Part shown: one piece after another, positions 37,047 through 47,431 of the stretch | Layout: the number at the start of each line of letters is the position of its first letter | How positions within the stretch are numbered: position 1 is the stretch's first letter | Source: Cytospora piceicola | Lineage: Eukaryota > Ascomycota > Sordariomycetes > Diaporthales > Cytosporaceae | Length of the DNA stretch: 64,000 bases | NCBI GenBank assembly: GCA_023375675.1 | Contig: JALQBC010000005.1 | Span: 682,001 to 746,000 of the forward strand | Direction: 5' to 3' | The notes under the pieces: model-generated | Database searches by the model: none | The model's input: the letters and a program-made list of their open reading frames with translations, nothing else | What the model was told of the DNA's origin: nothing | Made by a program: the position numbers and the translations under genes

Positions 37047-38132
37047 ATGGAAGACACACCAATGGCCGACCCCGACGCGGCCCTCGAGACGCCCGCCCCG
37101 GACGTCTTCGTCCCGCCGTCCGTCCACCCGGCGCCCCTCCTCGCCGGCGACAGCTACACGCACTTCTCCCCCGTGCCGCCCGCCCTGCGGTCCCCGACCG
37201 CCGAGGCCGCCGCCGGGCCCCCCTGCTGCCTGGGCGTCGACGAGGCCGGCCGCGGGCCGGTCCTGGGCCCCATGGTCTACGGCGTCTTCTACCTCCCGCT
37301 CGAGCTGTCCGACCCGCTCCTGCGCGGGGCCCACCACTTCGACGACTCCAAGGTCCTCACCCCCGCGGTGCGCTCGGGCCTGATGGAGAAGCTCTGCACG
37401 CCCGCGGCGCCGGCGCCCTCCCCAGGCGCCGCCGCCGCCGAGCCCGACAGGCTGCACTCGCACTGCGGCTGGGCGACGGCGGCCCTCTCGGCGCGGGACA
37501 TATCCGCCGGCATGCTCCGGCCCTCGGCCGCGTACAACCTCAACATGCAGGCCATGGACGCGACCGTGGCGCTGGTCCGGGGCGTCCTCGCGCGCGGCGT
37601 CAACGTCCGGGAGGTCTACGTCGACACCGTCGGCCAGCCCGCCGCCTACCAGAAGAAGCTGGAGCGCGTCTTCCCCTCGGTCCGCGTCACCGTCGCCAAG
37701 AAGGCCGACAGCCTGTACCCCTGCGTCTCCGCGGCCAGCGTGTGCGCCAAGGTCACGAGGGACGCCGCCCTCGAGGCACTGTACGGCCGGCACGTCGTCG
37801 ATGCCGCGGCGGGTGGCGAGGACGACGAGGAGGAGAGGAGTGCTGGCATGGCCTGGGGGTCGGGATACCCCTCTGACCCGAGATGTGTGGCATGGATGAA
37901 GGGGAACATGCACCCTGTGTTTGGGTGGGGGCCTGAGTGCAGGTTTAGCTGGGGTACGGCCAAGGACATGATCGAGGGAAAGGGGAGCGGTGTCAAGGTC
38001 GAGTGGCCTGTTGAGGAGGATGGGGAAACTGCTCGTTTGACCGACTTCTTCATGGCGAGCAACGACCGAGAAGATGGTGGTGATGAGTTGGGCACATGGT
38101 TCGGGACACCTGCTGGATTAGAAGCATTTTGA
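37047..38132 (+). CDS. RNH201: Ribonuclease H2 subunit A
   Basis: Intronless, 361 residues. The type 2 RNase H signature GVDEAGRGPVLGPMVYG places catalytic Asp65 and Glu66; further conserved acidic sites are in YVDTVG and in SAASVCAKVTRD, with FDDSK supporting. The enzyme removes single ribonucleotides and RNA-DNA hybrids from nuclear DNA as part of the H2A/B/C trimer. The start at 37047 was chosen because the frame upstream (in-frame to 36876) has no family resemblance and the ATG lies in CAAACATGG. The C-terminus contains TARLTDFF at 328-335, a PIP-box-like motif. Third-position GC is very high in the first two thirds. Confidence 0.95.
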   Translation: MEDTPMADPDAALETPAPDVFVPPSVHPAPLLAGDSYTHFSPVPPALRSPTAEAAAGPPCCLGVDEAGRGPVLGPMVYGVFYLPLELSDPLLRGAHHFDDSKVLTPAVRSGLMEKLCTPAAPAPSPGAAAAEPDRLHSHCGWATAALSARDISAGMLRPSAAYNLNMQAMDATVALVRGVLARGVNVREVYVDTVGQPAAYQKKLERVFPSVRVTVAKKADSLYPCVSAASVCAKVTRDAALEALYGRHVVDAAAGGEDDEEERSAGMAWGSGYPSDPRCVAWMKGNMHPVFGWGPECRFSWGTAKDMIEGKGSGVKVEWPVEEDGETARLTDFFMASNDREDGGDELGTWFGTPAGLEAF

Positions 38133-38311
38133 GCATATCACATATGGAGTTCAGGGGAAGGGGGGTGGTATTCTATTGGTAGGTGTTGCGGCGTTCAAAA
38201 GGCTGTCTATGGGGTGCGGAACACTAGGGTATCCTGCGCCGGCTTGGTCAAATCATACATGTTGTGGGGATACCGCCCGTGTATACCTATATAAAATTCC
38301 CATCGACGTAA

Positions 38312-41017
38312 TCAAATCTCATCCTCGTCCTCATCATCAGACGTCTTCACTTTCCGCTTGCCTTGGGAGTCAAGAGTATCCAGACTGACGCCCGTATCCT
38401 TCCTAGCCGGCATGGCCAAAGCAGTGCGCGCCGTCTCATTGTTCTCCAAAAACTCCCGAAGCTTCTGCTTGCCAATGTCGGCGGCCTGGTTGCTGGCAGC
38501 GTTGGCCATCTGCATCATCGGCCCCAGAAGGTTCAGGTTGTAGGCAACGTACGTGCCACCCGCCAACAAGCAGAGCAGGACGAACAAGACAGGGTTGCGC
38601 AGAACTAAGAAAAAGGTCAGTATTTCCAATCATGGTACATTTTGAGGGATGAAAGGGGGGAGGAATTGAAGCTCACCTATCCATATCTCGTTCCAACCCA
38701 GGATCAAGAGGACGACATAGAAGTACAGAGGGATCTGCGTCATTCCGCCCAGTGCGCTACGCTTTGCTTCCACGTATACACCATCTGCGGTCTTCTTGAA
38801 GCGGATCACGAGGTCTTGCCTCTTGCTCTCGCTAAGAACCGTCATCTCCTCCTCCAGGCTCTTGCCCTCTTCCTCGTCCACACCGCCGATCGGAGCGAGG
38901 TCCTCTTCATCGCCAGGCTCAACGCCAAGGGGCTGGTTGCCGATGAAAGCTGGCAAATCGGGAGGGCCGTACGTCTCTGATAGTCTGAACCTCGACAGGA
39001 GGGGAACAAGTACGAGGGTTGACTCGCGGGCACGAGTATAGATACCCTCAATGTCATCGCTGGGGCGCCAGATCCTGGGGACGCCGGACTCGTCGTAGCG
39101 GAACTTGTCTTCGAAGTTCTCGCGGAGCTTGAGGAGGATGTTGCCTTCCATCACCTCCTCCTCAATCTTCTCGCGCAGTGCCACCCAGCTCTTCCGTCGT
39201 AGCCTCCAGAGGCCGATCTCAACCTCATCCTCAGCGGCCTCCAAGTTCTTAGCTCGGTCCTTGAATCTGTCCTGGGCTTCGTTCACGATCGAGACAAACA
39301 CGTTCCAGATACGGTCCCAGAGGTCCTTCTCAGACTGTGGCTTCTCGCCATCTTCCGGAGCACCCGAGCCGCCACGTCCAGATCCGATCTTGTTGAACTC
39401 CAAACCGACCGCATCGCCGAGGCGGGACCTGACCCAGCGTTCGACACGCGTGGCCAGCCGGCGCATCTCCTCCTTCCGCAACCGCGCGCCGACTTCGTCC
39501 AGCTCCTTTTCGAACAGGGAGTATTGGGACGTGAATTTGGTCCAATGAACACCATCAATAACAAGGCTCTGCGCCTCCCTCTGGAAGAAGTCCAGGCTCT
39601 TCTTCTTTTGCTTCTCGACAATCTCGGCAAACTCGTATGAACCCCCGGCCTTTTGACCCGACTTGACGGCATTTGTCACGGCATCCGTGAAGGCCACCAC
39701 GCCAGTCTTGTGAGCCGCAGTAAGCTGGCCCTGGTACAATGTCTTGAGACGCACATCGATCTTCTCTTCCAGTTCGGCGTGCTTCCTCTTGTAGACCCCC
39801 TTATGGTATCGGCTTGCTTGGACTTCGAAAGCCTTACAGGTCTTCTCGCGAGAAGCAAATCCCGTTGAGCCAAGGTCTGGAAGTACAGTGGGCTTGCCCG
39901 CGCGAGCTGCGTCCGCTTGTTGCTCTTCGAGGGGGGTGATTGCAGCATCGAATAAGATCAAAACCTCCCGGGCAATCTCGTCGCAACGGAACTGAGCAAG
40001 CAGCTCTTGCTGTGTTGGAAGGTCCAGGTCCTTGTTGTTCACAATCTGGTCCCAGATACCCTCGGCGTAGATAGAGAAGCCGTCGGCCGGGATTCTGCGG
40101 TGGTACTCGGACAGGAAAACGCCGCCATCGAACTCTTGATCCTTGGTCGAAACATGGCCTGCTGTGAACCGCTTGGCCAGGTTGTCCACCTCGGTCACAA
40201 ACTTGTCGGGTTGCAGAATCTTGTGGGGGAGAGCGGCGAAGGCGAAGTCGAAGTAATCTTCGATCTTGGACCCTTCGAGCCCCTGTGGCTTGGAGATCGA
40301 CGACCAGATCTTGGTGAGATCCTGGACCAGCGTGTTGCGGAGGTTGGCAAGGGGCGTGGTGCCGATGTGGTCACGGATGACGAAGAAGAGCAGAGACCTG
40401 GGCGTAGACTGCTTGTCCTTCAGGAAGAGCTGCAGGTTGACCTCGAAGACAGTCTTGAGCAGGCCCATGTTTGCGCCCTGGTACAGACCAACCTGGTGTT
40501 CCCAGATGTTGACAATCAAGACCTCGCTCGTTGCCAGGGCAAACAGGGCACTCTTCCTCTCGAAATCCTGGTCCTCTCCTCTCTCACGCCCGTCCGTACC
40601 CTCAACGTCCATAACCAGGATGTTCTCGGCCAGCTTGACGCTGTCGGCCGTGGAGTCTTTCTTGTTCTTGGACATCCATATTCCTTTGGTTGTCTGTCGG
40701 CGTTCCGTCTCGGACATGACACTGAACTGTGTGCCGAAGAGGTTGTTCAGGAGGGTGGACTTTCCGGTGGACTGGGAGCCAAAGACGGAAATGAGGTGAT
40801 AGTTGAACCCAGCCTGGGATACGTCGGTCTCGGCGAGGTATTCATTGAGGAGGGTGCTGTCAAATGGTTAGTAAGTACTGCATCGCGTTTCTAGGGTTCT
40901 GGGGTGAATGGCTGGAAGTACTGACTTGTACTGCTTGTCCTCGTCAACGACTTGGATGCCATTCTCGTATTGTTGAGCAGTCGGCGCATCGCCGACCGCA
41001 GCGAAATGACCGTTCAT
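38312..41017 (-). CDS. SEY1: ER membrane fusion GTPase Sey1
   Basis: Exons in transcript order 41017-40926, 40856-38677 and 38604-38312 give 854 residues, the family's length. The start [29 protein letters not shown] is split here from [13 protein letters not shown] by a 69-nt intron. The GTPase P-loop GSQSTGKST is at 57-65; [11 protein letters not shown] is switch I and [12 protein letters not shown] the G3 motif. A long helical stalk follows. Two hydrophobic segments near 737-757 and 760-780 ([35 protein letters not shown]) form the hairpin anchor, split by the last intron. The tail ends in acidic DDEDEDEI. Sey1 fuses ER tubules, the fungal counterpart of atlastin/RHD3. Confidence 0.96.
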
Positions 41018-42353
41018 GATGGTCGTAGTAGTAGCTGTTAGAAGCTGCTGCTATAAGAGCTGTAGGAGCTGTAGGAGGAGCACAGGTGTGAAGCGATGGT
41101 GGACTTTAGGGGCGGGATATGGCCATACTTGTTGCGGCGGCAAGTGTATGGAAGTGGAGGAAGACAGCTCAGACCTGTGGTTGGAAATTACGGTTGAGGT
41201 TCGCGTGTGCCGATGCTTGCATCCAGATGTCGACTTGTCCTTGGCCGGAGGTCGGGGCCAACTAATCGACAGGGGCGCCGCCCCTATCAAATGGCATCAT
41301 GGCACCTGCATCCCCGGTTCGGCGCGCCTGTGACATGACTCTTCGGTCCTGCCACCTGACAACTCTACTGTCATCAGAAAGGTGGACGTTTGTTCTACCA
41401 CAAAGAGCTACCTAGGTACCTACTGTGTAAGTCGGTACACTACCTAGGTACTGCAAACAACAGGTAATACGGTCTGATGGATGGGCTGACGGCCCTGTTT
41501 GCAACTACACACTTGAGTACATACACCTGGGCACCAGTCACTCAAGGACACTCGTCCAGCCAACAAATATCAGGTATACGTGTATGTATGTGCGAGCTGA
41601 CAACAGCAGGGCATCACAGCTTCTCCTCCTCCTGATTCATCACTTCGCATCTGCCCGGATTTACATTACCCCTCCTCTTGTCATAAATATGTATGTATGT
41701 ACCCGTTTTGTTGTCTCCCCCGCAACAAAGCTCAGACCTGAGCCAGTCGACCCCCTGGATTCTCACCACTTTTCTCCACCATCGTCACCATATTTTCCGA
41801 CCTCCACCCTCCTACATGTCAGATTTGAGCCTGAATCGATCCAGGACGAGTGGTCCTGGTGCTCTACTGCATAGTAGTGCTTGGTAGGCCCATCTAATCA
41901 ATAAGACCATACGACTGTGGGAGCCCAGAACCTTTGGTCTAGGCCCTAACCCTATAACATATCGAGATTACCAGGAAAGCCTCCTTGACTTCCATACGAA
42001 GTACTTGGGTTTTACCTGGACAGCATAGGAAATGTATAAGGCCTGGTTCTAGAAGTTGCTCCAAAACGAGACGAAACTGCCCTGACTCTAAGTCGAATTC
42101 ATTGACTTACTACGCTAGCCTGTTTTCTCCAGAAACATGGGGCTTAGAACCTTCGCAGTACCTTGCGGCAATACGGTTCAATGTCGATACCCCATCCAGA
42201 CTTGTTGAACAGGATCACCAATACTATCTATATATGGTTCAGTAGTTGTGTCACGAAAGCGCCTTCGCATCAAGCCGAAATGAGAGAGCATCGCCAGAGG
42301 TGACCTCAGTTCTAAGGTTGTGTAGAAGGATATTGGCCCCAATATACTACCGC
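41018..42353. other. Spacer SEY1/fructosamine kinase
   Basis: 1.3 kb, SEY1 promoter plus the 3' region of the kinase gene. Two TACCTAGGTA copies at 41409-41418 and 41441-41450, only 32 bp apart. No gene is seen. Confidence 0.5.
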
Positions 42354-43388
42354 CTATCCGTATTTGGAAATGAGCTTCTTCATAATGGACATGGCTCCAC
42401 CACGATATCCTCCTCCAAATATAGCAAAATGGTTAAGGTGGTGATACCTAAATCGACTTCAGTCAGTTCCCTGCCGGCGAGATGAAGGCCACAGGTAGGA
42501 CGGGAGGGATACTCACAGCTCATACAGCGCCACTCGGTCATCCCACTCTTCTCTTGGCTCGGCCTTGGGCACCAACTTCTCATACTCCTTCCAGAAACTG
42601 CTGCCAAACCCACCAAACATCTTCATCACACCTAGCTCATACTCAGAGTGGCCATAGACAGCCGACGAATCAAACACCACCTCTTCTGTGCCACCTTCCC
42701 CGGCAATGACACCCGTCCCATGGTTCCCGCTCCAGAGGTCCCCGTGAACCACCACTGGCTTGATTCCCTTCACCGTATCGTCCCCAACCAGCCGCGGCAC
42801 GACCTTAGCCGCCACCGCCTCGACGGCCTTCTCAAACTCGCCATCCTTCCCGTTGGACCTCACACATTCCCTCCCGACAGCCCGTATGCGGTTGTCCGCG
42901 TAGAACCCCGCCCACGTCTCCCTCCACGAGTTGTCCTGCTTGGTAGACCCGCAGCACGTCGGCACGGGGAAGCCGAACATGGGCCTGTCGAAGCCCTCGG
43001 GCGCCGGCGCCGGCGTGGTGTGCAGCTTGGCCAGCTTCTGTGCGAGCGACAGGCCCGAGCCGGCGGGCCCGGAGGCACGCATGTCCAGGAAGTCGGTGGC
43101 CAGGAACGACTTCCCCGGTGAGTCTCGCAGTTGCCCGTGGCCGTGGGACCTGGGGCAGAAGTTGGGCACGGCGTTGTAGATGGCGTTGAGGGACTCGTGT
43201 TCTCCTGCGAACATGGCCTCTGCGTCCTTGCCGGCCCCCGTCTTGACGAAGTAGTTTACGTCCTTGCCATCCTTCAGGCCGGAGAGTTTGAATGTGGAGG
43301 AGAAGCCGGATCCCATGGACGTCTGCTTGGTGTTCTGGGGATCGAGACCGAGGGCCTCGAGGATAGCGGAGTCGACGGTCGGGGCCAT
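42354..43388 (-). CDS. Fructosamine-3-kinase family protein
   Basis: Exons in transcript order 43388-42517 and 42447-42354 give 321 residues. The second exon, 94 nt, encodes YHHLNHFAIFGGGYRGGAMS and the last residues, restoring the family's conserved C-terminus directly after DDRVALYEL. The kinase core has GSGFSSTFKL near the N-terminus, HGDLWSGNHG at about 215-224 (catalytic Asp and Asn), and VVFDSSAVYGHSEYELG as the metal-binding block. Members phosphorylate fructosamine or ribulosamine adducts on proteins so that the sugar falls off, reversing glycation in the cytosol. The start is the ATG within GCCATGG; further in-frame residues upstream show no conservation. Confidence 0.92.
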
Positions 43389-44025
43389 GGCTACAGCTAC
43401 TTTAGATGGGTACCGCTTTCTGTGTGAGTCTGGTAAAACAGTAGGGTTATTGGTACCTAGGTAGGTCTTGGGCAACGACAGTATACACAGCAAGATGCTC
43501 AGAGTGTTGAAAGAGTTCGTTATAAGTGAGAATGTTCAGTATGATCAGAAGTCTCTCAGTACCGTATGAGGGAGTTCTATGTATAAGTGCGAACCAATTG
43601 TGACGTCACAACGTGACAGACTGTATGATTTACGGCTGTTGATACAGTTCAGAGGTGAGCAAAGTGTTCTTGACTTCGTGGTATCAGGTGTATCAGATGC
43701 TCTATAGATGTCATAACTTCAGTGATTGATATATTCATGGGTATCTCGAAATGCTCCAACTCCTGATCCCCGTGCTGCCCATCCCGGGAAATGGTAAGAC
43801 TCGGGTCCACTTAGTATCGGCCTCAGTCCCTATCAGAGGGAGATACTAACACCGGACGCGGAGGCTGAGAGTGAGAATGGATGGATCACACAGGTCCGGC
43901 CTCTGTTCCAATGATAAAGACAGTGCTCTGCTCTCAACCCAGCCGCCAACCGCCATTAAGGCCGATGCATGTTCTCCATGTACTCCGCAACGGACGTGAA
44001 ATATGTTCTGGCCTCCGCCGGTCGC
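43389..44025. other. Spacer upstream of fructosamine kinase
   Basis: Promoter of the kinase gene, with TACCTAGGTA at 43454-43463, and the 3' region of the next gene. No gene is seen. Confidence 0.5.
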
Positions 44026-44391
44026 CTACAGCGTCTCGTCCACCACACTCTGAACATCGCCACTGATCCGTGGGACATCCTGTGCCGCCGTCCGCAAGGG
44101 CCTCGCCGAGGCCACCGATGCAACCGACTGCCCGCTTAACTTCCTCCCCAACGAGACACCAAACCTGTGCTTGCTGGTCTCGCCCCCCATCAACCTCGCA
44201 AACGGGTTCGAAACATGGTTACCACGAGGTATCCTCAACTCTTTCGCAGGAGACTGGCATGCCGCCCTTGTATTCTCATGCTCCTCCCTGTCGAAACACG
44301 CCGCGCAGGTACACACGGGTGGTCTTTGGCGATAGTTTTTCGAGCTCGCAATTTGCGCGTCGTGGTATGAAACGCGGATGCCGAAGACCAT
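44026..44391 (-). CDS. Small hypothetical protein, Cys-containing
   Basis: Single exon, 121 residues, start at an ideal context (CCGCCACCATGG) following a CT-rich leader, which argues that it is a real gene. The N-terminal part has several cysteines (VCTCAACFDREEHENTRAAC). The rest is basic and Ser/Arg-rich, without membrane segments; it lacks a signal peptide. I recognise no family. An intron near the 3' end cannot be excluded. Confidence 0.55.
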   Translation of the reverse strand: MVFGIRVSYHDAQIASSKNYRQRPPVCTCAACFDREEHENTRAACQSPAKELRIPRGNHVSNPFARLMGGETSKHRFGVSLGRKLSGQSVASVASARPLRTAAQDVPRISGDVQSVVDETL

Positions 44392-46254
44392 GGTGGCGGG
44401 AGGCAAGAGAAGAAAAATAGAAGAAGGCAAAAAAAAAATTAAAATCGTTTTTTGTGTAGTCGGAGTGAGGCCCGGCTGGCTGGCGCTCGGAATATGTCGG
44501 GTCAATGTCGGTATTAAGCCGCAGCGCTCATATGTGCCAGGGCGGGCGAGATCCGACGATGGATGAGGCGATTCCCGATTAGTGTCAGGTAGACAAAATG
44601 CCTTGACCGGGTTTTTCAGTGCAGTAGTCTTGAATTAAAGATGAACAGTTGGCAAGTGGGGTCTTTCTTCTTCTTTCATCTTGAAGAAATATCTCATCCT
44701 GAAGGGAGGAGGCCTTGGCTGCTTTATATGTCTATCCTTCGAGCTATTTTCGCCATGCCGATGGAATTCCGATTCCTGCCCGAACCGTTCTCGTGACTAC
44801 TTAGTACTTGAAAAATATATGTAGTACAGGGCCCATATTTCCCTTCGAGTTGCTTGCCCATCCAGTCAACGTGTCTTCCTTCCATTCTGGATGTTTTACA
44901 TAAAGGTAGGCACCCGATGGTGTTGGCACCCGGTCAGGCCGGTCCGTCCTGTCAACCTCGACGAACCTGTTTGACGGTGACGGTGGTCTTGGAGCGGCCA
45001 CAGGCACGGGCTGGAGATACGGAGGGTTGACATTGCAACAGGTATGTTGATATCACTACACGCCATGGCCGGTCACACTATCTCACACCATGTAAGTTCC
45101 GTCTTGGAGAACATGTGCACAAAGCGTCGGGCCCTTTGATAGTACAGTACCATCTGATCAGCTCCATGCCGAGACATCTGGGTGGCTACGATAAGACGGA
45201 TGCCTACAAGACCAAGAGTTGTGACGCGCTTGGGCAAGCATCATGAAAACAATCAGTACAAATCGCCCCTGTTCTCCATGTTGAAGCTACGTACACCACA
45301 GATCACTGGTGAACTGCCGCTCCTGCATGCAGGTACGAAGTAGGTAGTCGATCGGCCGAACAAACGAACGCCTGTATCTATTACTCCGCATATTGTGGTA
45401 CCGGTACCACCACATACGGTACCACCGCATACTTCGAACGTGGCCCTAACCATTCGTGTTCGCAATTACTACCCTGACTACGCCTTGCACATCGTCGGTG
45501 TCGACCTCCTAATCGCGCTTCTTTCCGCCTCTGGTGGAGGTCAAGGTCCCAGTAGCGACCACCTGCTACACCTGAATAGGTATTCGGCGTGCTGACAGTG
45601 ACGATGGTGGCCATAGTCACGACCTGAGAATCGAGGCGGCTTTTCTACAGTGTTCTATTCCTGACGTTGCGTAGGTAGTCTCAGGCAGAAGACACCCGAG
45701 AAAAGTCTCTCTCTAATGCGAGACTTGCATATATCCCACATGCGTCGCGTAAACACCACGAATGAGGAATTCCCGCCGCTAAAGACGCAAGGCACGGGAG
45801 ACATGCTGAGTTAGACAAGGCTATTGTCTGTGGACAACTTCAAAGGATGAAAGAGAACCATAGTAGTGCATCGAGGAAACCCATCGAAGAGACAATGGAG
45901 CATGCACAAAAATAGTGCCACTTGCCTTGTAGGCACTCAGCCGCTCCATAGTCCTCTTCACAAAGCTCTCATCACTCGTACTCAACCATGTCTCTACTCT
46001 CTACTCTTTTCTCTTCATGTCAGCGTTTGCCAGACCCTTCATAGTACAACAAAGCCTTTGAACTGTCCCTCAAGCTCTTCACAATGTAGAACTATAAGGC
46101 CCCTTTCTGCCCATGGGGTGCTTTCTCAGCACCACCACCGTCAAACTTTCGAAAGCAACTTCGCAGGATCCAAAGAAACCCCCACCCCCCTTCCAAGAAG
46201 CTCAACCATAGTCCAAAGACCCCAAACCAATACGACCACCACAGACACACGAGA
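44392..46254. other. Divergent spacer
   Basis: 1.9 kb without a supported gene. A 16-bp perfect palindrome (GTGGTACCGGTACCAC) at 45395-45410 is followed by a further GGTACCAC half at 45418. The right end is the CT- and AC-rich leader of the next gene. Confidence 0.5.
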
Positions 46255-47238
46255 ATGGCAGACCTGTTCCAACCCCCCGGCACCCGCCGCAGACCATTCG
46301 GCGGCATCGTCAACCCCTTCGAGGCACCAACGCCGGCCCCGCCACCACAGCCAGCCCGCCCGCCCCAGAGCCCCAACGCCTGGCGCACCGCCTTCGGCCC
46401 CAACCCCTTCAACCAGGCCCTCCAGCCCGGACCCGCCCCGCCGGCCGTCCAGCCCATCTGGGGCTTCCCCGACTACCAGCCGCGGGGCCCCGCCCGCGAC
46501 CGGCCCTACCGCGAGGACGCGCCCTACTTCAACTTCCAGCACCGCGCGTTCCGCAACCCCGCCGCCCCCGCCGCCGTGCCGCTCGGGCCCAACGGCGCCG
46601 CAGGGACAGCACCCGAGCCCATCGCCCCGCTCCTGCTCGTGCTGGCAGCCTCCGTGCGGGGCGCCGCCTCGGCCGCCCTCGCGTCCTGCGCCGCCCTCCT
46701 GGGCATGGCCTGCGACCTCGCGCTCTTCCTGTGGCGCGTGGCGCTCCCCGCGCTGCTGCGCCTGCTCGCGGCCCTGCTGTGGGTGCTGGCGGCCCTGCTG
46801 TGGGCGCTGGCGAGGTGTGCCGTGTACGGGTTCGTGGTCTGGTGGCTCGGCGCCGTCCTCGCCCGCCTCTCGGCCTTCTCCTTCAGGTGGGCCACTGGGA
46901 CGGCCCTCGGCTGGTCCTGGAAGACGCCTGCCAAGGCCTACCGCTTGAGGCGCGAGTACACGACCTGGTCGGCCAGCTCCGCGAGAGCCGCGGGCGTGGT
47001 GGCGCCGGCGCCTGGGAGCGGTGCCTCGTTGCGGACAGACCTGTCGACAAATCTGGTGTCGTATGACACTGGGGTTTCGGAACGGACGGCAGTGTTGACG
47101 GAACAATGCCCCCTGGATAACTCCGACCTGTTGTTGAAAACCTGGAATATCAGCTTCGTTTGGAACGTGTCCATCACGACAGTAACAGCAATACTTTGGA
47201 ATAATTTCATCGAACCCTTCGAAAGAGATGATCTTTGA
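46255..47238 (+). CDS. Hypothetical membrane protein, Ala/Leu-rich
   Basis: Intronless, 327 residues. Residues 1-120 are Pro/Ala/Arg-rich and resemble disordered sequence (RRRPFGGIVNPFEAP, PNAWRTAFGPNPFN). Residues 121-202 are nearly all hydrophobic with many Ala, Leu and Trp, enough for two to four transmembrane helices. A soluble tail follows, and a weaker hydrophobic patch lies near the end (WNISFVWNVSITTVTAILW). No family is recognised and no signal peptide is seen. GC is very high in the first 700 bases and drops sharply in the last 200, so the true 3' end could involve an unseen intron. Confidence 0.6.
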   Translation: MADLFQPPGTRRRPFGGIVNPFEAPTPAPPPQPARPPQSPNAWRTAFGPNPFNQALQPGPAPPAVQPIWGFPDYQPRGPARDRPYREDAPYFNFQHRAFRNPAAPAAVPLGPNGAAGTAPEPIAPLLLVLAASVRGAASAALASCAALLGMACDLALFLWRVALPALLRLLAALLWVLAALLWALARCAVYGFVVWWLGAVLARLSAFSFRWATGTALGWSWKTPAKAYRLRREYTTWSASSARAAGVVAPAPGSGASLRTDLSTNLVSYDTGVSERTAVLTEQCPLDNSDLLLKTWNISFVWNVSITTVTAILWNNFIEPFERDDL

Positions 47239-47431
47239 TAAAAAAGTGGCGAGAAGTGCGCAGGCGCACAGGAGACATCATAAAGGTTTGTGGGAAAAAC
47301 ATATTGACCAATGATTTGAAAACGTGCAATAACACTGATTTAATGTCGAGAGCTCTATCCATTGCGCGATGAAAGAAGACCGCCCATAATGTGAGATATT
47401 ACAGAGAAAATGCCAACCCCAAGCCCCATAC

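Noticed and set aside
40007..40894. 295-codon open frame on the + strand
   Set aside because: Antisense to SEY1 GTPase domain and crosses its intron.
46141..47106. 321-codon Gly/Arg-rich frame on the minus strand
   Set aside because: Composition artefact opposite the hypothetical membrane gene, whose start context and hydrophobic block are the better signal.
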